From positions 1 through 50,460 of IMG/VR virus record IMGVR_UViG_3300042090_000439: a stretch of DNA of 50,460 nucleotides. One strand, 5' to 3'. Shown here piece by piece: positions 21,717 to 30,683 of the stretch (positions are counted from its first letter, which is position 1; every line of letters starts with the position of its first letter). Made by a program: the position numbers and the translations under genes. Below the pieces are notes generated by a model that had not been told where the DNA came from, searched no databases, and saw only the letters and a list, made by a program, of their open reading frames with translations. Origin of the DNA: a virus.

Positions 21717-22496
21717 ATGTCGATTCCTGTTTTCAACTATCAGTTGTCTCAGGTCCAAGCAGACCTTCAGGCTTTGCTTGGTGATTTTTCTGGAACGCGA
21801 TTCAGCGTTGCACAATTAAATGATGCCATCAATTTTGGTATCAAAGAAATGTGCACCATGATGGGTTATACCTATACAGATGCAATTATCCCACAGACCT
21901 ACAATGGTGCTGCATATACGCATACTCCAAGTTATGTTGGAGACCAAAATGGTATAATGGTGCCAACATGGGTCACATTTTCACTTTACGGTTTGTATCC
22001 AGACAATGTAACCAGTTATGACTTAACTGACTACATTGAAATAAAAACTGCACTTTTTGGGTATGGGCAAGTCAATTATGCATCATGGCCTGCTGCCCCT
22101 CCGTTTAGCAACGCAACAGTGTCATTAGCCAAAACCGTTCTTGAACAAGAAGAAGTTAATAATCCGAACTGGAGAACGACTTTTGGTGTGCCCCAACGTT
22201 GGGATTTTTATGATTCATCCAGAATCCTGGTATTCCCGCAACCATTTCCACAACAAACTTCAAACAACCTAAATGGCTATCTTACTGTTGGTTATGTTCA
22301 ACAGCCTGCTCTATTGTCTTTGCCAACTGACTATGTGGACAATAGGATACCGGATAGAGTCCAGCAATATATCAAGTATGCGGCAGCATCATGGCTCCTC
22401 TCCTTGGACCAGAGCGACACAACTTCTCTGGGGACTGCACAGATGTATATGGATACCTTTGTCAAACTCTTGCAATCTAAATCGGTGAGTCTATGA
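21717..22496 (+). CDS. Head-tail adaptor or tail-completion protein
   Basis: 259 residues starting MSIPVFNYQLSQVQADLQAL and DFSGTRFSVAQLNDAINFGI, a helical pattern shared with phage connector proteins that have an N-terminal helical bundle. It starts directly after the previous stop (TAAATG) and overlaps the next gene by ATGA. The C-terminus is helical (IKYAAASWLLSLDQS). No family name is certain; the neighbours support a neck or tail-completion role. Confidence 0.6.
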   Translation: MSIPVFNYQLSQVQADLQALLGDFSGTRFSVAQLNDAINFGIKEMCTMMGYTYTDAIIPQTYNGAAYTHTPSYVGDQNGIMVPTWVTFSLYGLYPDNVTSYDLTDYIEIKTALFGYGQVNYASWPAAPPFSNATVSLAKTVLEQEEVNNPNWRTTFGVPQRWDFYDSSRILVFPQPFPQQTSNNLNGYLTVGYVQQPALLSLPTDYVDNRIPDRVQQYIKYAAASWLLSLDQSDTTSLGTAQMYMDTFVKLLQSKSVSL

Positions 22497-23461
22497 TCTC
22501 TATTGCTGGGATATATATACTCTTGAATGGTGCGCAACCTGATCCAGATTATTTTAGCCCATCTGCAACATTTTCTGTGGTAGCATCCTTCCCGGGATCT
22601 GGCAATAATATTCTTGCTGTGACATCAGCCTCTAACACAATATTGCCGGGTCAACTTGTATTAGGGGCTAATATGCCTGTTGGCGCAGCCATTATGCCCT
22701 ATGGGACAAGTGGGACGACTGGGACGGGGGGCGCTGGCACTTATGTTTTGAGCATTGGTGGCCCTCCTGTCGTTAGCGAAACGATGCAAATTACAATTTC
22801 ATCGTTTGGATTGGCAGGCACAGGTTCTCTGCTTTTCAATACTTATGACAAGAAACTATACAACAGAAACGCTAGCAATACAGCATGGAATCTGCTTGGG
22901 ACCACATCAAACGCTTACCTTGGCCTTCTCCCCCGGTCTGGGGGCGCGTTGACTTCTTCAGTTGCGGGAGCATCAGGGCTTTTGACTGCCGATGGACAAA
23001 CGCCGTTCATTGCACCACCTTATGTGATCAGCAAAAATAGCCGAGCCGCCACTTTAGCTGACTTAAACAATTTGAGCCAAGCCATTTCTGGACAAATCAA
23101 TACAGAAGTCAATGCTTCTATCCAAGAAATTGGCGCTCCAAGCATTAAGTCCAATTTTGCTTTTGGCTATGGGCAAATAGGGACAGCAGGGCTAGGGGCG
23201 GTCCAGTGGTCAACAATCCCGGTAACGGGTATGACTTACCCAGATGGTACTGTGGTGCAGCCCTCTGATTGTTTTGGCTTCGCTACGATTGCCGGATGGG
23301 GGATCACCGGGACTGGAACAAACACACCTTATACTATCTGTGCCCCTAAATATGGTAGTAATGGTATGACTTGGTCAGCTTACATTTACCCAACTCCAAC
23401 TGGTGGGTATTATACCCTTGTGATGAATTATATTGTAATAGCAATCAAACCAACGGCTTGA
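22493..23461 (+). CDS. Tail fibre/receptor-binding family protein 1 of 3
   Basis: 322 residues. An N-terminal part carries TTGTGGAGTYVLS. A middle part has LYNRNASNTAWNLLG, LPRSGGALTSSVAGASGLLT and ADGQTPFIAPP, and a C-terminal beta domain holds YPDGTVVQPSDCFGFATI and ends MNYIVIAIKPTA. The middle and end recur in the next two genes, so the three are paralogues. Such tandem fibre genes in podoviruses form host-recognition appendages. This copy is the longest and carries the extra GTY domain at its N-terminus. Confidence 0.72.
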   Translation: MISIAGIYILLNGAQPDPDYFSPSATFSVVASFPGSGNNILAVTSASNTILPGQLVLGANMPVGAAIMPYGTSGTTGTGGAGTYVLSIGGPPVVSETMQITISSFGLAGTGSLLFNTYDKKLYNRNASNTAWNLLGTTSNAYLGLLPRSGGALTSSVAGASGLLTADGQTPFIAPPYVISKNSRAATLADLNNLSQAISGQINTEVNASIQEIGAPSIKSNFAFGYGQIGTAGLGAVQWSTIPVTGMTYPDGTVVQPSDCFGFATIAGWGITGTGTNTPYTICAPKYGSNGMTWSAYIYPTPTGGYYTLVMNYIVIAIKPTA

Positions 23462-23472
23462 GATAAACCAAC

Positions 23473-24417
23473 ATGCCAACATTAGATCAACTAGGGTATA
23501 TCTACCAAAGTCCATCCGGATCAGATCCATCTGGCGTATACCCTCTGACCGCATCATGTTCGGGATCTACTGTGTCCGTTACTGTCGCTTCTGCGTTGCC
23601 GATTCTTCCAGGGCAATTCTTTTCGGGTGGCACTGTTGCTTATCCAACTTATATCCTGTGGCAGATTTCGGGGATTCCTGGAGGCATAGGGGTATACCAA
23701 TTATCAAATCTTGTTGGAATAATGGCGAGTGGAACATTTTATAATAGCATGGGTGAGCCTACCAGTCAGTTTGGCCAAGGCAATATTTGGTATCAAACAG
23801 ACACCAGCCTTTATTTAATAAGAAATTATAACAATACTGCATGGATTCCTATGGGCTATGGTGATCAGATTGGCCTTGGCATGTTGGCTTCATCTGGAGG
23901 GGCCATGAATGGGCTGATCACAGGATCATCTCTCGTGACAGCAGATGGCTTAACCCCCATAGCTGTGCCTCCGGAATCTCTTGCCCAAAATAGCCCTATT
24001 GCTTCACTAGCCGATTTACAGGCGCTTGAAACGTATTTCTTAACCGTTATCAAGAACACAGTTAACAATTCTTTATCAAATATCCCAACTTCTGGCTTAA
24101 ACGCAAATATGGTGTTTCATATTGGTATTACTGGGCCTGCTGCTACATACAATACAATCATTAATCTGAATACGCTAATTCCGACATTGGGTTTGACTTA
24201 TGCAGATGGAACGATAGTTCAGGCTTCAGATTGTTACGGATTTGCGTCTATCAGCTATGTGACAAACATGTCTGGCTCTTTAGCCTTGAACTTCACTTTG
24301 ACACAAAATGATACGAAGGGGATGCAATGGACAGCCTATTATACCACAGCAAATTCCCCATATAACTTGCCTTCTCCAATCAATTACCTTATTATTGCTT
24401 TTAAGCCGGGGGCATAA
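23473..24417 (+). CDS. Tail fibre/receptor-binding family protein 2 of 3
   Basis: 314 residues, paralogous to its neighbours: LYLIRNYNNTAWIPMG, LASSGGAMNGLITGSS, LVTADGLTPIAVPP, YADGTIVQASDCYGFASI and terminal INYLIIAFKPGA. Its N-terminal domain (TYILWQISGIPGGIGVYQLS) is a divergent version of the GTY domain in copy 1. Identity appears low outside these blocks, suggesting fast divergence after duplication, as expected for receptor-binding proteins. Confidence 0.7.
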   Translation: MPTLDQLGYIYQSPSGSDPSGVYPLTASCSGSTVSVTVASALPILPGQFFSGGTVAYPTYILWQISGIPGGIGVYQLSNLVGIMASGTFYNSMGEPTSQFGQGNIWYQTDTSLYLIRNYNNTAWIPMGYGDQIGLGMLASSGGAMNGLITGSSLVTADGLTPIAVPPESLAQNSPIASLADLQALETYFLTVIKNTVNNSLSNIPTSGLNANMVFHIGITGPAATYNTIINLNTLIPTLGLTYADGTIVQASDCYGFASISYVTNMSGSLALNFTLTQNDTKGMQWTAYYTTANSPYNLPSPINYLIIAFKPGA

Positions 24418-25118
24418 TGGCAATAACGATTGCTTATAATTATGTGAGTCCGTCTTCCCAAGACCCGGCAGGATTGACGGGATTCGGTGGAGCGGGCAGT
24501 ATTTGGGCGCAGAGCGATACCAGCCTTTATTTCTCTAGAAATTCCGGGAATACCAATTGGATTTTGATTGGCTCCGGGGAACAGACTTCTTTCGGCTTGT
24601 TCTCTCTTGGGGGGGGAACTGTGTCTGGAGCAATATCAGGGGCGAATGGCATCATGACTGCAGATGGCAATACTCCATTCCAAGTTCCTCCAACAATCAC
24701 TTCAAAAAGCAGCGCAATGGCAACGATGCTGGATCTTTATAACTTCCAGCAAGCTATCTATGGGCTGATCACAGAAACCGTAGAAAATTCCCTGGCTTCC
24801 GTAATTACTCCAAGCATAAGATCGAATATGGCTTTTAACTATGGGCCAGCGGGTCCAGCAGGAAGCCCTGGGATACCGATCATCCTGGCTGCAACGAATT
24901 TTTCTTATTCTAATGGAGTTCCAGTGCAAACATCTGAATGTATTGCCTTCGCAACTCAGAATGCATGGATATCCCCCCAGAATGGGAATGCAACAGGTAT
25001 GACATTCCAAGTGCAAAACGCTGTCGGAATGTCTTGGATTTCTGAATCTTTCCATGGGGTAACCCCTGTTGCGGCTGGATTACAATTCATGATGATTGCT
25101 ATACGCGCGGGGGCATAG
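24417..25118 (+). CDS. Tail fibre/receptor-binding family protein 3 of 3
   Basis: 233 residues, the shortest copy; it lacks most of the N-terminal domain and starts near the shared block. LYFSRNSGNTNWILIG, LGGGTVSGAISGANGI, MTADGNTPFQVPP and YSNGVPVQTSECIAFATQ align with copies 1 and 2, and the end reads FMMIAIRAGA. A short collagen-like GPAGPAGSPGIP is unique to this copy. Its ATG overlaps the previous stop (TAATG). Confidence 0.7.
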   Translation: MAITIAYNYVSPSSQDPAGLTGFGGAGSIWAQSDTSLYFSRNSGNTNWILIGSGEQTSFGLFSLGGGTVSGAISGANGIMTADGNTPFQVPPTITSKSSAMATMLDLYNFQQAIYGLITETVENSLASVITPSIRSNMAFNYGPAGPAGSPGIPIILAATNFSYSNGVPVQTSECIAFATQNAWISPQNGNATGMTFQVQNAVGMSWISESFHGVTPVAAGLQFMMIAIRAGA

Positions 25119-28100
25119 ATGAAAACTTATAAGATCGATTTTTCAAAAGGTTTGAATGTTGTTACCGACAAGCGATTGACTCCTGAAGGATATATCGTAT
25201 TGGCTGACAATATTGATCTACGTTCTGGGAGTCTGCATCCGTTTAAGTTTCCTGAGCCATATATCGGTATATCTGGTGGGATCCCTGCTGGAACAACATG
25301 TATATGGGAATTTAAAAACAATTGGTTCTTTTCTGCGTTGTATAGAACATATACGGCAGAATATATTAATACACAAACCCGTGTTTATTTTACAGAATCT
25401 ATCCTGTCTCCAGCCGGGACATACACTACTAGCCATTTGCCTCCTCAAAAGATCGTCAATGGGATACAGGCTCAGTTGGGCACTCCAGTCCCACTACTCC
25501 CGCCTTCTGTGACTGCAACGACAAGTTACACTCCAAACTCTTTCACGGCCACAGAAAGTAACACTGGAGGCTATTTGGGCACTGGAGAGTATTCATATCG
25601 CATTTCAGCGGTAATCAACGGTCAGGTTATGCCTCCAGCCGGTTCAGTGTTGATCAATATCCCTCAGGTCGGTGGTTCAAATATTTCCACAGGGGCCATC
25701 ACCTTGGGTTGGCATCCAGTCCAAGGTGCAGCAGGGTATGCTGTAACCGGTTATATCATTTTTGGTCGGACACTTGGGCAGGAACAAACTCTATTCACAT
25801 TAGGCTCTGGGGCCACCACAGTCACTGATTCTGGGTCTAGTTCTGCTTCTGGCGCATATGCCGTTAACTATCAGCCGCTTAACCCATTGACCTACGTATA
25901 TACGTATGTTCGTGACGTTGGAACCATGATAGACGAAAGCGGCCCAAGCCCAATCTCTAATACTGTAAATTCATCTTTTGTAAGAATCATCACACGAAAT
26001 CCTGTGGCAGATGGGTTTTACAGCAATGCTACACAATACACAGCAAATACATATGAATCATCCTTATTCCCTGTACTTAATATCGTTGGTCTAACCTATT
26101 CCGGAGCAGATGCCGTTTTGAGCGTTTCAACCAACCCAACCAATTACCCTTGGTGGGTTAATGGTATGAAGTTGGTTTTTGGGAACGATCCAACCAATAC
26201 CCCATACTCATTTACAATCCCTTATGCGTTAGCTCAGCCAACAGGGTTGGTGACTGATGGTATTAATTCAGCTTATCCCACAGGCGTCCCTGCTGGCACA
26301 TATCATTATGTAGTGTGTGCTTGTCGCGGAGCGGTCACAACTTTCTATGACTACCCAAACCTTCTCCCAATTACGACGCAGGCATCAGCCTCACTCCTGG
26401 TAACGGTAGCTTCTGCGAGTGCAATTGGGCTTGCCTGGAATGGGGTTAATGGGGCAACTGGATATGTCATTATTAGATATAATGGAACTACCTACCAGGT
26501 TGTTGGCATTTTGTCAGGTAATGCAACCTATTTCCAGGACATCAATGATTATGCAACTTGGGGATACCCAACTGTTTCTGCGTTTCCAACGGTTAATAAC
26601 ACTGGGATAACTTATAACCCGATCAATGTCACAGCGCCATTATCGTGGGAAAACCCAAGCCCTGCATCAGTTGGTCAGATCATTATCATGTCTGAATCTG
26701 TATCGTCTTCCTTCACGGCTATACCGACCTATCCGGGGGCACTCAATACTATAGCTTTGGCAGCCAGTAAAATTGACACATTTTCACCAGCATTTGCTGG
26801 GGTTGATCAAGACATTATTAATATCACTAGTTCGCCTGTAACTACCATGCAGGGATTGGCTATTTATTATAATGATTCTCTTGGGATATTATTCTATCCT
26901 GCATTTATTAATGTGTTCACCCCTCCACAAGCATCTGGAACAACGCCGGTCACTATTACTTTATCTGACATCCCAAACAATGCATATTATAAATATTGGA
27001 ACATCTATCGTGCTGGAGATGCTGGCACGAGTTTTGTTTTTGTGAGCCAACAACCGATTAGTTCACTATCTTATACCGATACTATAGGAGTTACTGGGTT
27101 AGGCGAAGATATCCCAACATTTTATCCAGATATCACAACTGGAGGGACAGTATCATTCCAGCCACCGCCTAATGATGGATATTACCCACAACTCTATAAT
27201 GGTATGATGTTCATGATTGATGGGAATTTGGTTCGTTGGACACCCACCGGATTCCCTGACGCATGGCCTGCGATCTACAGCCAATCTTTTGCCTTCCCTC
27301 CGCAAGCGTTGCTTGTCTATGGTGGTGGCGTTTATGTGTTCTGTGAGAACGGAGTATACCGTTTGGATGGTTTCCTGCCAGGGCAAATCAACATGACCCA
27401 GTTGATGGCTGATGGATGCATAGCCCCATATTCTCCCAAGGTGGTTGGAGAGCATATTGTATATTTAGCTAAACGTGGGCTTATGATGATTAGGGGTATG
27501 GACGCTTCAAGTATCACCGAGCGTTTTATTCCATACCGTCTTATGACACAACCTAGTTCATTTATGGGTGGGATAACTCCACAGAATTTCTGGTGGTTTA
27601 CAACTGATCACACTTCATCGTATGGGGCATTATTGGATATTGGGATGAACCCAATCCCTGCGGCAGATGGATTTGGGGTTGTTACAGCCAAAGACAAGCC
27701 GCTTTCGGGCCTTATCTATGAGGCTAGGAGTTTCGTTTGGCAGAATAAATATTATCTTTATTTTGTGAACAGTCCAACCAATGATTTCCAAGGGAATCCA
27801 TGCTGGTGCGTGGACCTTGGTATTCTGAATTTGGCTTTTGTCTTGCCAAATTATCCAGTCACAACATTGGGGTTCAAGCCAACAGATGTGCATGTTTCAA
27901 GCACCGGGGAGTGTTACGCGCTATTAACCATTGACCCAACCAATGACCCTGCCAACCAGTCTAATTTTGCTATATCTGAGAGCGAATTCAACGCTACGTT
28001 CACTCCAACGGTATCGACTACTTCCCAGGCACTTTTCCGGTTCAACCCAACATTTGGGCAGAATGTGCCTATGCGGTGGAGGACTTCGGAAACGACAGGG

Positions 28101-28391
28101 GGAGCGCCCAATACTCGTAAGCGGTGGCGAGAAGTACGTTTAAACGGTCAAGGGACTCACCAGATCCGGGTTTTCATTGATGGGGCTCTGCAAACTTTCG
28201 CCAATGGCCTGACCTACACATCGCTTACCTTGTCAGAAAGCCCACTCCATCCATCTCGTGTCTTGCTTCCTCCAGGGTCATGGGGCTTTTCGTGTTCCGT
28301 GGAAGGGTGCGGGGACGGTGTTGTGCGGGTGATCGAACTTGGGTTTGACCCGATGGCGGGGGAAGACAATCCGAAGGAGGGTAAGGAATGA
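25119..28391 (+). CDS. Large tail nozzle/stabilisation-like protein
   Basis: 1090 residues. It starts KTYKIDFSKGLNVVTDKRL, similar to podoviral tail-tube/nozzle proteins that begin with a knob of the same kind. The middle contains repeated beta domains of fibronectin-like look (YSYRISAVINGQVMPPAG, TYHYVVCACRGAV, ATGYVIIRYNGTTYQVV). Later parts (YVFCENGVYRLDGF, MIRGMDASSITERF) look like beta-propeller blades of tail tubular protein B or phage stabilisation proteins. It would form the distal tail to which the fibres attach. It is longer than usual nozzle proteins (500-800) because of the inserted domains. Confidence 0.72.
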   Translation: MKTYKIDFSKGLNVVTDKRLTPEGYIVLADNIDLRSGSLHPFKFPEPYIGISGGIPAGTTCIWEFKNNWFFSALYRTYTAEYINTQTRVYFTESILSPAGTYTTSHLPPQKIVNGIQAQLGTPVPLLPPSVTATTSYTPNSFTATESNTGGYLGTGEYSYRISAVINGQVMPPAGSVLINIPQVGGSNISTGAITLGWHPVQGAAGYAVTGYIIFGRTLGQEQTLFTLGSGATTVTDSGSSSASGAYAVNYQPLNPLTYVYTYVRDVGTMIDESGPSPISNTVNSSFVRIITRNPVADGFYSNATQYTANTYESSLFPVLNIVGLTYSGADAVLSVSTNPTNYPWWVNGMKLVFGNDPTNTPYSFTIPYALAQPTGLVTDGINSAYPTGVPAGTYHYVVCACRGAVTTFYDYPNLLPITTQASASLLVTVASASAIGLAWNGVNGATGYVIIRYNGTTYQVVGILSGNATYFQDINDYATWGYPTVSAFPTVNNTGITYNPINVTAPLSWENPSPASVGQIIIMSESVSSSFTAIPTYPGALNTIALAASKIDTFSPAFAGVDQDIINITSSPVTTMQGLAIYYNDSLGILFYPAFINVFTPPQASGTTPVTITLSDIPNNAYYKYWNIYRAGDAGTSFVFVSQQPISSLSYTDTIGVTGLGEDIPTFYPDITTGGTVSFQPPPNDGYYPQLYNGMMFMIDGNLVRWTPTGFPDAWPAIYSQSFAFPPQALLVYGGGVYVFCENGVYRLDGFLPGQINMTQLMADGCIAPYSPKVVGEHIVYLAKRGLMMIRGMDASSITERFIPYRLMTQPSSFMGGITPQNFWWFTTDHTSSYGALLDIGMNPIPAADGFGVVTAKDKPLSGLIYEARSFVWQNKYYLYFVNSPTNDFQGNPCWCVDLGILNLAFVLPNYPVTTLGFKPTDVHVSSTGECYALLTIDPTNDPANQSNFAISESEFNATFTPTVSTTSQALFRFNPTFGQNVPMRWRTSETTGGAPNTRKRWREVRLNGQGTHQIRVFIDGALQTFANGLTYTSLTLSESPLHPSRVLLPPGSWGFSCSVEGCGDGVVRVIELGFDPMAGEDNPKEGKE

Positions 28392-29620
28392 CGGGGTCTT
28401 ACCTGATCCATGGGAATTCGGTTGAGGAAATCAACCGAGTCATGAAAACGATTAGCTCGGATGTCAGCCGGGCTCATGGTAAATTGACAGTCATCCAGCA
28501 AAATCAATCCACTCAAGAACCTTCCATTGCTTCCCTTGCTGTAACACCATCGCCATCTTCAATCACATTGAGTGGAGATGTTACTGGGTCTGGGTCTTCG
28601 TCTATAGCCACATCTCTATCAACCACACAAGGCGCAGCGATTACATGGAATAGCCTTCAAACCTTCAGTAACTCTGCTACGTCTATATTCGTTCTTGGTG
28701 GTAATACATCAAACTATGCTGTCGAATTTATTGGGAATACTTATACTAGTGGCACAAATAACATATTGCTTGCTGGGCAATCTGGGGTTTCAAATGGTTT
28801 TACTGTCCAATACAGTTCAGCCAATGGGATGATCTATATAATGGCTGCTGGATCGCTAACTGTTGGTGGACAAGTCACAGCAACACTATTTAATGGTCCA
28901 GCGACCAGTCTTGCAGGTGGTGGGGCTGGGTATATGGCATATCAATTAGCTGCAAATACGACTACTTTCGTTGCCCCTGGAACGAATGGCTATGTTTGGA
29001 CAATGGTTGCAGGTGTCCCGGCATGGGCCGCTGCTAGCGGTGGTGGTGGCACTGGGCGTCTGATAAATATCCAAACCTTCACCTCATCTGGAACATATAC
29101 TAAAGCAACTAATAACCCATCATTTGTTGTAGTTGAGATGGTTGGCGGTGGTGGCGGTGGTGGTGGGTCCACTAGCTACACGTGGTCTGGTGGCACAGGT
29201 GGGTTTGCAGGAGGCTATTCGAGGATGAAAATTCTCAACGCCAGTCTCCTAGCCTCTGAGACGATCACCATTGGGGCCGGTGGATCCAGTGGTGGTGCTG
29301 GCGGAACCTCCTCATTCGGGTCTCATTTCTCCGCTACAGGTGGCAGCGTCAGCGCGGCTGGTAATGGTGTGGGCGGCGATTTAAATCTCAAAGGCGGCGC
29401 AGGCGGACCCGGAGTCAGCGATGGATCCGCTTTTGCTGTAGGAGGCAATGGCGGTGCTTCCTTCTTCGGGGGCGGCGGTCTCGCCGGAGTGGGTGCCGGT
29501 GGTGCCGCTGGCGCAAATACGGGCGCTGGTGGCGCTGGTGGTGCTTGCCAAGACACGGCGACTGCTGGCGCGGGGGGTGCCGGTGGCACTGGTCTTGTCA
29601 TCGTCTACGAATACAGTTAG
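28388..29620 (+). CDS. Tail fibre with glycine-rich adhesin tip
   Basis: 410 residues. The N-terminal ~45 residues (SVEEINRVMKTISSDVSRAH) are helical and probably attach to the tail. Residues ~60-220 form a beta-rich shaft (ITLSGDVTGSGSSSIATSLS). From ~225 comes INIQTFTSSGTYTKAT and then about 170 residues packed with Gly, Ala and Ser, ending LVIVYEYS. This glycine-rich domain resembles the polyglycine-sandwich receptor-binding tips of phage adhesins, whose loops vary for host range. The stop of the nozzle protein overlaps the start. Confidence 0.78.
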   Translation: MTGSYLIHGNSVEEINRVMKTISSDVSRAHGKLTVIQQNQSTQEPSIASLAVTPSPSSITLSGDVTGSGSSSIATSLSTTQGAAITWNSLQTFSNSATSIFVLGGNTSNYAVEFIGNTYTSGTNNILLAGQSGVSNGFTVQYSSANGMIYIMAAGSLTVGGQVTATLFNGPATSLAGGGAGYMAYQLAANTTTFVAPGTNGYVWTMVAGVPAWAAASGGGGTGRLINIQTFTSSGTYTKATNNPSFVVVEMVGGGGGGGGSTSYTWSGGTGGFAGGYSRMKILNASLLASETITIGAGGSSGGAGGTSSFGSHFSATGGSVSAAGNGVGGDLNLKGGAGGPGVSDGSAFAVGGNGGASFFGGGGLAGVGAGGAAGANTGAGGAGGACQDTATAGAGGAGGTGLVIVYEYS

Positions 29621-29630
29621 GAGATGGATA

Positions 29631-30008
29631 ATGGCAACAATGGCAAGAATCGAAAATGGGGTGGTGATGGAGATCCTCACGGCGGACCCATTCCCACCAT
29701 TCCACGAGGCCCTTGTCTGGGTGGACTGTTCAACTGTGGCTGGGGTTGTAGAGGGTTGGACTTATGACGGGACAACGTTTACGGCTCCAATCATGCCCAC
29801 TCTGACCATAACTCAGCAGATCGCCCCACTCCAGGCTCAGATCGATGCCATGGATGGGGGTAAACAAGCCCGTCAGGTCCGTGTCATGCTTATTGCCCTG
29901 GGCGGCGGAGATGCGACCAGTTTGGCCAAGCTTCAGGCTCTTGAAGCGGCCATCGAAGCAACCGGGTTGCGGCAGCAGATCAAGGCCCTTCAAGACCAGA
30001 TCAATTAG
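29631..30008 (+). CDS. Tail fibre-associated small protein
   Basis: 125 residues starting MATMARIENGVVMEILTADP and continuing VEGWTYDGTTFTAP, a pattern found in small proteins following phage fibre genes. The second half is a helical, Gln/Ala-rich part (LQAQIDAMDGGKQARQVRVM, QIKALQDQIN) able to form a coiled coil. AGGAG seven bases upstream supports the start at 29631. It may cap or chaperone the preceding adhesin. Confidence 0.68.
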   Translation: MATMARIENGVVMEILTADPFPPFHEALVWVDCSTVAGVVEGWTYDGTTFTAPIMPTLTITQQIAPLQAQIDAMDGGKQARQVRVMLIALGGGDATSLAKLQALEAAIEATGLRQQIKALQDQIN

Positions 30009-30022
30009 ATATAAGGTGAATC

Positions 30023-30682
30023 ATGAGAATTGCGACCGAAAATGATTATCCAAAAATAAAATCGATCCTTTCCATGGCTAAAGAACATGGGGAGACGTTG
30101 TTGAAACTACCAGACGCACAGATAGAAAATTTATCTGGGTTCTTTATTCTAGATGATCATGGAGTATTTTGGTGCAATCCAATCGATGAACGGACACTGG
30201 AAGTCCATACCACTTTTGAGCCAGACCACCGTGGACAATACGCCCGTGATGTTGCCAGGGCCGCACAAAGAATGATATTCACGGAATTAGGGGTCGAGCG
30301 AGCTGTCACCAAATGTGGCCTTGGTCATAAATATGTTGTGGCATTTGCAAGATGGATGGGGTTCAAGCAGATAGGACTAGTTGCGGACACTATAATCTTA
30401 GAGTGTCCAATGGAAGCGTATATTATGCTGGATAACGATCTATGTGATTTTGCGATTGACGTTGACTTCCCATTACCATCCATTTGCCCACAAGAGCAAG
30501 CAAACTTTGCTGGGTTCTTCGTTGCCTGTTGCCGAACAGGCATGTTCATGAAGGGACTCCAGGCTTATAACCGTATGGCTGTTCTCATGGGCTGGGAGCC
30601 ATTGCTTTTAACTTCAGCAAACCCGATACTTCTAACTATAGGTGATAGGCAATTTTCACCCAGCAAGTTGATTGAGGCATAG
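30023..30682 (+). CDS. GNAT-fold protein similar to P22 gp14
   Basis: 219 residues. The first ~135 (TLEVHTTFEPDHRGQYARDV, RMIFTELGVERAVTKCGLG, KYVVAFARWMGFKQIG) look like a GNAT acetyltransferase core with helices for acetyl-CoA, as in the P22 gp14 group located among virion-assembly genes. The remaining ~80 residues (FFVACCRTGMFMKGLQAYNR, MAVLMGWEPLLL) form an extra C-terminal part. In P22 the gene precedes ejection proteins, as here. Catalytic activity is not proven for the family. Confidence 0.68.
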   Translation: MRIATENDYPKIKSILSMAKEHGETLLKLPDAQIENLSGFFILDDHGVFWCNPIDERTLEVHTTFEPDHRGQYARDVARAAQRMIFTELGVERAVTKCGLGHKYVVAFARWMGFKQIGLVADTIILECPMEAYIMLDNDLCDFAIDVDFPLPSICPQEQANFAGFFVACCRTGMFMKGLQAYNRMAVLMGWEPLLLTSANPILLTIGDRQFSPSKLIEA

Positions 30683-30683
30683 G

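Noticed and set aside
29323-29680. Pro/Ala-rich leftward frames opposite the glycine-rich adhesin
   Set aside because: Gly codons read in antisense give Pro/Ala; no start signals.
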